Made by a program: the position numbers and the translations under genes. A stretch of DNA of 60,075 nucleotides, taken from contig JANXSG010000097.1 of NCBI GenBank assembly GCA_025352825.1, forward strand, positions 1-60,075, given 5' to 3'. The DNA is from Chthonomonadaceae bacterium. Lineage in GTDB: Bacteria; Armatimonadota; Chthonomonadetes; Chthonomonadales; Chthonomonadaceae. Below, piece by piece: positions 46,433 to 54,032 of the stretch (position 1 is its first letter; every line of letters starts with the position of its first letter). The notes under the pieces were generated by a model. That model worked only from the letters and a program-made list of their open reading frames with translations, was not told where the DNA came from and did not search any database.

Positions 46433-47792
46433 ACCGTAAGGATACCAGACAGACGGCAAAAATCGAAAGAGATGCAGCAAACCATCGAGAAGAATCTGTG
46501 CGGTGGAGAATCTGGCTGACCTCCGTCTGCGCCATTGGAGAGGTCGTAATGAGAGGTGTGGAGTATATTTTTATGCCGTTCAGCTTAGCTGCAAGGCTTC
46601 CTACTTCTTCACCAATTTTGACTGGCGCTGTAATCGACCGCCAGATGATCTCACTTTCTATGGAAGGATTTTCTCCCTTCTTAATCACCACTTGCACCGG
46701 AAGTTTAACGGTTACAGGCACTGTTGGGAGGATACCATCTTTCACGGGGCATTCACCCACGGTCTCGCCTGGAGACACAACTGCGTGCTGCTCGAAATGA
46801 TGAAATCCGAAATTCATCATACGGGCAGTCTCAGCCACATAATTTGGACTATGAAGGACTACGGATATCAGCCGCCATTTCCCCCAGGTTGCGGAGCCTA
46901 CATAACAGTGCCCTGCAGGCACGGTATATCCCGTTTTAATCCCATCGGCGCCCGGGAAATGCCCCAGGAAATGAGAGTGGTTTCGCAGCGTTCGGTCTTC
47001 TTTATCGATTGACCTATCTATCCGGCAGCGCAGTGTGCGCACGACCTCTTCAATTCTAGGAATTTGCATGGCAGCCCGAGCAATGAGCGCTAAATCACGG
47101 GCGGTAGTGTAGTGCTGAGGATTGTGAAGACCATGGCTGTTTGTGAAATGTGTATGCAGAGCGCCTAACTGAACCGCGCGATTATTCATCTCTCTGGCGA
47201 AATTCTGCTCCGTTCCTGCAATGTGTTCAGCGGCTGCGACACACGCATCATTGGCTGAGCGCATCAGCATAGCACGAAGCAGGTCATGGGCAGTTAACTG
47301 TTCGCCCAGCTTCAGGTGAACCGAACTCTCGCGCGTTTCGGAGGCCGTTTTGCTTGCGGTGATAACTCCGGATTCTGGCACATGCTCACAGAAGAGAAGA
47401 GCCGTCATAATCTTGGTGGTACTCGCCATGGGGCGCTGGAGGTCCGCATTATGCTCATATAGCACCTGTCCACTAACCGCGTCCATGAGGATTGCACTAG
47501 ATGCCTGAATGTCGGGTTGTTCTTTATGATCTTCATTATCGTTGCGTGCTGGCAGTGTTATGCCAGTGACCGGAGCTGGTGCTGGAGTCACTGGGATTTG
47601 TTCACGCATCAGATGATTCACATGTCTCGATGGAGATGAGTAGCTGAGTGCATACGACGCAATAACTGCAGCAAAAATGATGCCATATCGAATGAGAGGA
47701 ACTCTGTTTATATTACGACCATAGGATGGAGGTGTTTTTTGTGATCTGGACGAGAGAATGGCGAGGTGCCTCCTGAAGTTGTACTGATGCAC
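46350..47792 (-). CDS. D-alanyl-D-alanine carboxypeptidase (penicillin-binding protein 5/6 type)
   Basis: This protein of about 480 residues has an N-terminal membrane segment (about 32-48), then the S11 peptidase domain: SxxK as STTKIM, SxN as SANDACVAAAEHI, and KTG as GIKTGYT. A C-terminal PBP5-type domain and a final hydrophobic helix (WFAASLSIFAVCLVSLRYV) follow. It trims the terminal D-Ala of peptidoglycan stem peptides at the outer face of the inner membrane. The GTG at 47792 is the longest start. AGGAGG lies about 20 bases inside but precedes only an ATT codon, so the true start is uncertain. Confidence 0.9.
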   Translation of the reverse strand: MHQYNFRRHLAILSSRSQKTPPSYGRNINRVPLIRYGIIFAAVIASYALSYSSPSRHVNHLMREQIPVTPAPAPVTGITLPARNDNEDHKEQPDIQASSAILMDAVSGQVLYEHNADLQRPMASTTKIMTALLFCEHVPESGVITASKTASETRESSVHLKLGEQLTAHDLLRAMLMRSANDACVAAAEHIAGTEQNFAREMNNRAVQLGALHTHFTNSHGLHNPQHYTTARDLALIARAAMQIPRIEEVVRTLRCRIDRSIDKEDRTLRNHSHFLGHFPGADGIKTGYTVPAGHCYVGSATWGKWRLISVVLHSPNYVAETARMMNFGFHHFEQHAVVSPGETVGECPVKDGILPTVPVTVKLPVQVVIKKGENPSIESEIIWRSITAPVKIGEEVGSLAAKLNGIKIYSTPLITTSPMAQTEVSQILHRTDSSRWFAASLSIFAVCLVSLRYVTRTEFQSTSLAKSARSCWSRITARL

Positions 47793-47865
47793 AAACTATA
47801 TCATCGGAGATTAGTTCCTATTGTAGCAGGTTTTTTTTTAAGTGGCAAGGTTTTACTAAAAAGCC

Positions 47866-48175
47866 GATTCCCCCGTCCCCCTCTCCCAGACTGCTCGATA
47901 GCACCCAAGTGAGAGGGGGTGACTAAACCGAGAATCTTAGCCCATGCACGGAGCGTCTAGCGATCGGAGATGGGCTTTGCAAATCCAGACCGGTACTTTA
48001 GTGCCGAGTCCCAACAAATCAGCGAAGGGACTTAGGGGCTGTGAAAGTAATAGCATATACGACTGTTTCGGGAGTTAAAAACTCCCGGCATCAAAAAACA
48101 GGCCTCTTTCAGACGTGATTCCCTCCCGCAGAGCGGTTGGCCGCTGGCCTTCCAGACGGGTACTTCAGTGCCCGG
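47866..48175. repeat. Inverted family A copy 3 and family C copy 4
   Basis: A family A unit in reverse orientation (C-rich/G-rich hairpin at 47878-47917, then the GGAGATGGGCTTTGCAAATC block) is followed by a family C unit at 48068-48175 (AAAACTCCCGGCATCAAAAA). No gene is present between 47793 and 48371. Confidence 0.82.
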
Positions 48176-48253
48176 CAACATATAAAGTACTGTTTGGCAT
48201 TACTTTTACAGTCCCCTTATCCCGTCTTTCATCCTTATATGTTCCATGTTATC

Positions 48254-48281
48254 CTTTTGGTTCTGGCTGCGCCAGCTTAGG
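48254..48281. repeat. 28-bp dispersed repeat, copy 2
   Basis: Identical over 28 bases to 4579-4606 upstream of gpsA, with the same internal CTGG...CCAG pairing. It lies in the gap between the carboxypeptidase and the EEP-family gene. Confidence 0.8.
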
Positions 48282-48371
48282 ATTGCCAAAGAGGGATGGC
48301 ACTCCCTCAATCAATCCTTTTAAGAATTATAGTATGCTTTTGGGTCTGCTATAAATAATTCGAGATGTGAA

Positions 48372-49415
48372 TTAGTGTAAATACAAATCTGCAATGACGG
48401 GCCGATGATCGGAGCCCTCATCGTTTCCCGCCCAGCAGTTTTCTGCCTGCCAGTATTTATTGTAGAGTATATGATCGATTCTAATGAAAGAGTACTGCGG
48501 TTTTAAAAATTTTCCATAAGTATATCCGTACCCTCTGCCAGCAGCATCGAAGGCATCGGTCATATGCAGATTAAATAAATTTCTGCATGTCAGTCCCAGA
48601 ACGGGTGAATTGAAATCGCCACCAATGATCACAGGCCCCTTATCCATACGCACTTCTTCGAGCAGCTGCTGAGATTGTGCAAGCCTTCCTGCCACGTTAC
48701 TTTCCCACTCCGAAATTCCATCTTCACGTTTGTGCCGCAAAGATCCCAAACCACTGCGAGGTGATATAAAATGAACGGCATAGACAGTGATGGTCTTATC
48801 ACCAATCTCCAGCTGGCATCGCACTCCATGCTGAGGTACTCCGCCAATCGCTCTCTCACAGATAGTCATATTATTGATAGGATATCGGCTGGCAACTAGA
48901 AACTGATCCATTGTACGAACGTTCCAGCCATTCAAAATCGGATCGACTGTCTTTTTTACATGATGCGACATCTCCTGAAACAGCACGATATCTGGTTGAG
49001 TCTCTCTCAGTTCATTCGCTATCGCTCCCTGATCACGTGCGCCATTCTTTATATTATAAGTAAGTACTCTAATATGTTTACCATCTGGTTTTCTGTTCCA
49101 GTGCCATCGAAGCCCCATGATTGGCCCGACAACCCATAGAATACAAATAAGCGGCAGCCACGACCAGTTTCTATGTTTGAATACTGCCAAAATAAATAAG
49201 CATAATCCTGGCAGCGACCAGACCCACTGAGGAAGATATAGGTTGAAACTGCTCCACCACCATTTCTCTGGCCCTAGTTCGTTGCCTGCTGTCAGAATAG
49301 ATAAAATGACAATGGTTAGAAAACTCAAAAACAAAAGTCCGAATGGTATCTTCTTCCTGCGTTTCACTTTACGAGTTTTGCTTTGTCGTGTAATATCTGA
49401 TTTTTTATTAACCAA
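48372..49415 (-). CDS. Membrane-anchored endonuclease/exonuclease/phosphatase family protein
   Basis: This 347-residue protein has a basic N-terminus, three hydrophobic segments (about 23-100) and an EEP metal-dependent phosphodiesterase domain. The domain shows LTYNIKNG, VLFQEMS, GGDFNSP, IRIDHILYN and SDHRPVIADL, which together provide the conserved Asn, Glu, Asp and His residues. Such enzymes cleave DNA, inositol phosphates or other phosphodiesters; membrane-anchored forms are probably extracytoplasmic. The TTG start at 49415 is weakly supported. Confidence 0.88.
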   Translation of the reverse strand: MVNKKSDITRQSKTRKVKRRKKIPFGLLFLSFLTIVILSILTAGNELGPEKWWWSSFNLYLPQWVWSLPGLCLFILAVFKHRNWSWLPLICILWVVGPIMGLRWHWNRKPDGKHIRVLTYNIKNGARDQGAIANELRETQPDIVLFQEMSHHVKKTVDPILNGWNVRTMDQFLVASRYPINNMTICERAIGGVPQHGVRCQLEIGDKTITVYAVHFISPRSGLGSLRHKREDGISEWESNVAGRLAQSQQLLEEVRMDKGPVIIGGDFNSPVLGLTCRNLFNLHMTDAFDAAGRGYGYTYGKFLKPQYSFIRIDHILYNKYWQAENCWAGNDEGSDHRPVIADLYLH

Positions 49416-49450
49416 TATATGTACTCAAACTTAAAATTTTCCCCCAATAG

Positions 49451-50779
49451 TCAGTTAACTTGATCTACTATACTTTGCCTGATATTCGTGATATCCTTGG
49501 TGGCAGTAAATGATCCTGTATAAAAAAGTATTAGTGCGCAGGAGAGATAGATGACAGCAGTGGATGAGATGGCGACGCTCATCGTTATATGATGGTCTAC
49601 CGCAACACCTATGGCAAACGTGCCCAATCCCGCTCCTGCCCAACCTATAAAATTCATAAGCCCCGTAGCAGTGCTTCGGCGAGAAGGAGTAATAACATCG
49701 TAAAAAGCGGCGGTAAGATTGGAGTCATATGCACCTTTGCTCAGCCCGAAAAGCGCCATTGCAACTATCAATGTGTACTTATCCAGTGTATATCCGCACA
49801 GAAACACGAACGGTACGCCACAAAGAACCGCCAATGCCTGCAGCCGAATTCTGCCATCCAAACGTCTTTTACTCCAGTTGTCGGCAGCCACTCCACCGAG
49901 AAGTGATCCACACATCATGCCGACCTGCGTAAAGAGAGTAGCTCCCAGCCCAGCCATCGCTAAGTTCAGGCCAAACTTCTCTTTTAGAAATGTCGGCATC
50001 CACGTCAAGAATACTAACCCTACGAGATTCGCTCCAAAGTAGGCTGCAATAAGCAGGACTGCCGTAGGAGTACGCCTGAAATCTGCCAGAAATACGCGTA
50101 TGGGTACTGCATCAGGATCTGCTGTCTCATGGCCTATTCCCAGAGCATGACGTTCGGCTTGATTCCTACGCGGTTCTTTGATAAATCGGTGCAGGATGAT
50201 TCCCAAAATGATGCCAGCAACGCCTAGCACGTAGAACGGCGACTGCCAGCCGTGTTTTAACGCCATCCATCCTGTCAGAGCGCCGCCAAATATGGTTCCG
50301 GCATAGATACTGGTCTGGTGGAACCCTATTGCCCGTGATCGAGTGGCAGGCGCATGATAGTCGCTTATCAGCGCCATCGAAGCGGGCATGTAGAAAGTCT
50401 CACCGAGTCCTTCCGATCCGCGTACCAGCACAAACTGCCATACTTTAGTGCACAGCGAAGTCAGCCCGGTAATGAGGCTCCAGATATACAGCCCACCTAA
50501 GATGACTACCTTGCGTGCTCCACTGTCGCCAATATGACCGGCAAAGGGAGCCGCTACCGCATAGACCCAGGTAAATGCTGCCCCGATAAGCCCGAGTTCT
50601 GACTTGGTAAAATGGTACTGCTTCTCGAGTACAGGAAAAACAGAGGATATCGCCACTCTATCGGCATAGTTGAAGAAGCAGATGAACCACAGCATCCCGA
50701 CAACAGCCCAACGGTAGGACGAAGACGGAGCCACTCCGGTTTGCTTATTCTCAGGATAATGCATGTCTCTAGATTTCAT
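49451..50779 (-). CDS. Major facilitator superfamily transporter, anion:cation symporter type
   Basis: This 442-residue protein has about twelve membrane helices. Features fit the ACS family (sugar acids and phthalate-like anions): WFICFFNYADRVAISSVFPVLEKQYHFTKSELGLIGAAFTWVYA near the N-terminus and GHIGDSGARKVVILGG as the A-like motif. ATG 50779 follows AAGGA by six bases. No catabolic gene is adjacent, so the substrate is unknown. The EEP-family gene lies just downstream on the same strand. Confidence 0.9.
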   Translation of the reverse strand: MKSRDMHYPENKQTGVAPSSSYRWAVVGMLWFICFFNYADRVAISSVFPVLEKQYHFTKSELGLIGAAFTWVYAVAAPFAGHIGDSGARKVVILGGLYIWSLITGLTSLCTKVWQFVLVRGSEGLGETFYMPASMALISDYHAPATRSRAIGFHQTSIYAGTIFGGALTGWMALKHGWQSPFYVLGVAGIILGIILHRFIKEPRRNQAERHALGIGHETADPDAVPIRVFLADFRRTPTAVLLIAAYFGANLVGLVFLTWMPTFLKEKFGLNLAMAGLGATLFTQVGMMCGSLLGGVAADNWSKRRLDGRIRLQALAVLCGVPFVFLCGYTLDKYTLIVAMALFGLSKGAYDSNLTAAFYDVITPSRRSTATGLMNFIGWAGAGLGTFAIGVAVDHHITMSVAISSTAVIYLSCALILFYTGSFTATKDITNIRQSIVDQVN

Positions 50780-51411
50780 CTGCAATCCTTAAAATGAATA
50801 TAAATATCATTATTGTATTTCTGTTTCACGAAACTACTGTAGTTCTTTTTCACTAAACTAATCACCATAAGGTAGCCAACAGCATTCATAATGTATCTCC
50901 AATCACGCTGGTCAGTACAGCGCGCACATCACTAACAAATCATCATTCCAAATAAATTATCATTGGCTGCAAGCAATAGATAACATACTTTCTAGATGCT
51001 CCTGCAGTGAAGAGTTTTCCATATAAGCGTGGATGAATTCAAGTATATACTATAAATTTTATAAAATGACGTGTTCTATTTTGCATTGTCTTGACAACCT
51101 GTAGGATTGATAATATGGTGGAGAAAAAAAACTGGTGTAATTCAATCCTTTACTGATGCAATTAATTTTATCTTTAATTTTGGAAGTGTTGCATTGAGTG
51201 CTGGAGCATTCGATTTACATCTCAACTGTTTTCATCGGGCAATCTCAGAACCTTTTTAAACAACATTCATTATCGAACTTATCATAGACCTCTGATTTTT
51301 GAATGATTTCAAAATAGCGCAGGCATTTTATACGAACTCGGCGAGGACAGCCCAGGACATTAAAAGGCGACACCGTGTCGCTTCAATTATGGTTGTGATC
51401 CAATTTTATAT
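50780..51411. other. Intergenic region with a candidate promoter
   Basis: About 630 bp, AT-rich, without a supported gene. TTGACA (51091-51096), 17-base spacer and TATGGT (51114-51119) form a plausible plus-strand promoter about 290 bases upstream of the GntR fragment. Confidence 0.45.
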
Positions 51412-51723
51412 ATGAAACACAATCAAGTTCGCAATAGCATAATTCAGGAAATCGAAACGGGCACTCTCGCTGCAAGTGAACGACTGCCAGGCGAAAAAGA
51501 CCTCGCCATACAGTATGGTGTGAGTGTGGGAACAGTTGTTCGTGCGCTTGATGGAATGACCCGTGAAGGCTGGCTAGTCCGACGGCGAGGGTCAGGAACC
51601 TATGTTCGCACGCGTGATATTCTCCCCCCTTCTGGAATCACATTTGTAGTTCCTTTTGATTTGTATAGGTATAGTCACCATATAATTAACCAAAAGGTCT
51701 CCTTTTGGCTGCTCTTTTACTAG
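51412..51723 (+). pseudogene. GntR-type DNA-binding domain fragment
   Basis: 103 residues contain a complete GntR winged helix (QVRNSIIQEIETGTLAASERLPGEKDLAIQYGVSVGTVVRALDGMTREGWLVRRRGSGTYV). Only about 35 residues follow, with no effector-binding domain. Relatives of this type usually carry a LacI-like sensor of 250 residues or more. I see no continuation in the next 200 bases in any frame, so this looks like a truncated regulator rather than a single frameshift. A bare winged helix could still bind DNA. Confidence 0.65.
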
Positions 51724-51809
51724 CACACTGCAGTGATTTTGATCTTAACATGCATAATCTGGGTTGGTATTTGTAGCCAGATACGAACGGAATATGTAAA
51801 CATACGAGT

Positions 51810-51826
51810 TTGGCACGATTCTTGCA
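51810..51826 (+). promoter_or_regulatory. Sigma-54-type promoter of the PEP-CTERM gene
   Basis: TTGGCACGATTCTTGCA matches the -24/-12 consensus (TGGCACG, four bases, TTGC) at every key position. It lies about 125 bases upstream of the PEP-CTERM ORF on the same strand. Sigma-54 control with the PrsK/PrsR two-component system is established for several PEP-CTERM loci. Confidence 0.88.
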
Positions 51827-51949
51827 CTGTTAGAAAAGATTGCCCGTTTTGTGCACAATGGGTAGTGCATGTGGCCTTATGATCTTTAAGCGGCACACCC
51901 CCTTATAAGTTATGTTACCTGTTCTTTTTAGTTAAGGAGAAACCGAATC

Positions 51950-52696
51950 ATGCTTCCTACTACTCGTCAATCTATATTGACATTCATTGGCGTGGCTGCC
52001 CTATCCCTCTTAGCACTACTACCTGGAACATCCGTTAAGGCACAAGCTTTCTACGATGCCTATACCTTCGCTGCAGTACAAAACTTAACAACACAAAATG
52101 ACTCACTGAGTGTCGACACCTTCTCAAGTGGAGAGGCCTCCGGCTACTACACCTATCAGTTCGGTTTAGCCCTCACGAATGGATACCCTGTCTCAACCGA
52201 TGGGTCATTAAATGGCGCAGTAACGGAGGCTTTTGGTCTTAGTTTACCTGTTGGAACCGCTGCCTCGGAAAATGTTGCTTATTTTACAGGACTTACTTTT
52301 ACCAACACCGGAGATACAGATATCTCCATCTCGACACAGTATGAACTCTACGCCTACGCCGAAGCTTTCGCTACAAGCAATCTCTATAACTATAATGACC
52401 GAGCATACGCTAATTCATATGCTGCGCTTTATCAGTGGGACGGACTAAATGATCCCTCTTTACTGAGTTATGTTGGAGCTTATGCTCGTGCGGCACAAGG
52501 CGACTTCATTTACGACTATGATCTGTTCACCACATACGATTTCACATTGGCAGCACATTCGACACAGTATCTAGGTATCGTCAGTGACACTTATGGTTAT
52601 GCTGTAAGCATTCCCGAACCAGGCAGCGTAGCGCTCCTGATTACTGGAAGCCTATTCGGTTTAGGTATTGTTACCCGCAGACGTGTTCGCAGTTAA
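51950..52696 (+). CDS. PEP-CTERM sorting-domain exported protein
   Basis: This 248-residue protein has an N-terminal signal peptide (ILTFIGVAALSLLALLPGTSVKAQA) and a middle region rich in Tyr, Ala, Ser and Thr. It ends with a C-terminal PEP-CTERM tripartite tail: IPEPGS, a hydrophobic helix and the basic cluster TRRRVRS. An exosortase would cleave near the PEP motif and release the protein, possibly to the extracellular matrix. No exosortase gene is in the window. AAGGAG lies upstream of the ATG, a sigma-54 promoter drives it, and a terminator follows. The function of the body is unknown. Confidence 0.93.
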   Translation: MLPTTRQSILTFIGVAALSLLALLPGTSVKAQAFYDAYTFAAVQNLTTQNDSLSVDTFSSGEASGYYTYQFGLALTNGYPVSTDGSLNGAVTEAFGLSLPVGTAASENVAYFTGLTFTNTGDTDISISTQYELYAYAEAFATSNLYNYNDRAYANSYAALYQWDGLNDPSLLSYVGAYARAAQGDFIYDYDLFTTYDFTLAAHSTQYLGIVSDTYGYAVSIPEPGSVALLITGSLFGLGIVTRRRVRS

Positions 52697-52717
52697 ATCG
52701 ACATGCACTACTCACAC

Positions 52718-52755
52718 AAAAACCTCCTGTCAGCAGTTGACATGAGGTTTTTTTT
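52718..52755 (+). terminator. Intrinsic terminator after the PEP-CTERM gene
   Basis: AAAACCTC...TGTCA pairs with TGACA...GAGGTTTT with one internal mismatch and is followed by a run of T (to about 52755). Confidence 0.85.
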
Positions 52756-52826
52756 AATACATTTATCGTATGAATATCTGAGCTTTGCAATCACATGCTT
52801 TTTAGGATTGGATTCATTCAATACTG

Positions 52827-53043
52827 GTAACTATTGAGCATAATATGATTATAGTCATTTACGTGAGTATTAATATTTAAATAGGTATTAATACTCAATT
52901 TAAGCGAGTATTAAATAGCCGCAAAAAAGCACAAAATGCGCAAAAAAATATGCATGTATTTATATGCTAATTTATTGTGAAATGATTTATATTTTGTGTA
53001 AGACAATATTCGAATGTGAAGAATAGCCATGCTTTATAGTTAC
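52827..53043. mobile_element. Miniature inverted-repeat element, copy 2 (217 bp)
   Basis: The ends GTAACTATTGAGCAT and the complement of GTAACTATAAAGCAT match the copy at 869-1166, which is in the opposite orientation. The left 130 bp is strongly similar to copy 1 (ATTATAGTCATTTACG and AATAGCCGCAAAAAAGCACA), and the right end shares GAATAGCCATGCT. The middle is shorter, lacking the second half of the internal hairpin. Flanks CAATACTG and TAATAAAG may be a decayed 8-bp duplication. Confidence 0.85.
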
Positions 53044-53152
53044 TAATAAAGATATCTTCATGGAGGGAGGAACTGAGAATATCTCTGTTGAAAATTCAAC
53101 TGAATACCGTTGTAAAATAAAAAAATCTAGATCACCAGGAGGAAATTTGAGG

Positions 53153-53500
53153 ATGAAGGCACGTATTCGTTACAAAAAACAGGTGCGCTTACTCAGGCAA
53201 TCGAATACACGTATTCTCGAAGCGCTTAGTTCAGATCAACGACGCATCGTTACGTTATCCGCGCAAGAGTACCAGATAGGTGAAATCGCGCGCGAATTGG
53301 CTCTTACTCCGGATTACGTTCAGCATTTTATGACAGGACTTATACAGAAACTTAGCACAGACCACATTATTGGCTCGCCAGACTGGCGAAACGTCATAAA
53401 ATGGGCAGAAGACGAAGGAATGCTCCGCCCTGAGCGTGCCATCGGAACCCCGACGATTCCTGGGGTATCAGATTATTTAAATACGGGAGAGCAAATATGA
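53153..53500 (+). CDS. Small LuxR-like helix-turn-helix protein
   Basis: This 115-residue protein has a basic N-terminus and an HTH of the LuxR/sigma-region-4 type (about 28-68: SSDQRRIVTLSAQEYQIGEIARELALTPDYVQHFMTGLIQKL). A short C-terminal extension follows. ATG 53153 lies ten bases after AGGAGG; TTG 53147 is also possible. Its last four bases overlap the start of the next gene (ATGA), so the two are co-translated. It may regulate its partner, but this is inference. Confidence 0.7.
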   Translation: MKARIRYKKQVRLLRQSNTRILEALSSDQRRIVTLSAQEYQIGEIARELALTPDYVQHFMTGLIQKLSTDHIIGSPDWRNVIKWAEDEGMLRPERAIGTPTIPGVSDYLNTGEQI

Positions 53501-53919
53501 ACAACCGAAAGATAGCGATGGTAGGTGCTGTACTATGTTTGGGCGCTGCAGTATCGGCTGCGCCGCAGCTCGACAAGATTCTTAAAGGCGGCGGCATCAT
53601 GTTTGCTGTTGACAAGTTTGGCCCGGACATCAATAAGGCCATCAACACACTCACGAAAACTAACAACGTGGGCACAGAATATGAAACAAAAGTAGTTCCG
53701 GTACTCTCGGTAGGCACGGGATCCTATGCAGGAGCGGTGCAGGTAGCCGGCCCACGCACTGCTGTTGAAAAAGTAAAAGCAGTCGCTCAGATCGAAGGAA
53801 AGTTCGGCCCGCTCGGAATACGTTTCAAAGCGCTCATCCCGATAGCCAGCAAAAGCGTTTCTGATATAAAGAGGGTTCCTGGAGTGGGTGTTAGCGGTAT
53901 CCTGGATATTAAACTTTAG
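53497..53919 (+). CDS. Exported conserved protein of unknown function
   Basis: This 140-residue protein has a signal peptide (IAMVGAVLCLGAAVSA) and a compact body: LDKILKGGGIMFAVDKFGPDINKAINTLT, TKVVPVLSVGTGSYAGAVQVAGPRTAVEKVKAVAQIEG, IRFKALIPIASK and IKRVPGVGVSGILDIKL. I associate similar sequences with Armatimonadota-like genomes but know of no function. The regular Gly/Val pattern suggests a small beta-rich domain. It is coupled to the upstream HTH gene. Confidence 0.72.
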   Translation: MNNRKIAMVGAVLCLGAAVSAAPQLDKILKGGGIMFAVDKFGPDINKAINTLTKTNNVGTEYETKVVPVLSVGTGSYAGAVQVAGPRTAVEKVKAVAQIEGKFGPLGIRFKALIPIASKSVSDIKRVPGVGVSGILDIKL

Positions 53920-54032
53920 TACAATGAAATAAACCATTCTGCTGTTATTTTAAATGAGTATTTCTCTTTGTTCTTCCTTATCTCTGCCTCTAAAGTTGAT
54001 TTAAGCTGTTGTAAAGATGGTGAGGGCTCGAA

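Noticed and set aside
47740-47792. ATT start codon for the carboxypeptidase behind an internal AGGAGG
   Set aside because: Spacing is suitable, but ATT starts are rare and the upstream GTG gives a coherent frame; the evidence is insufficient.
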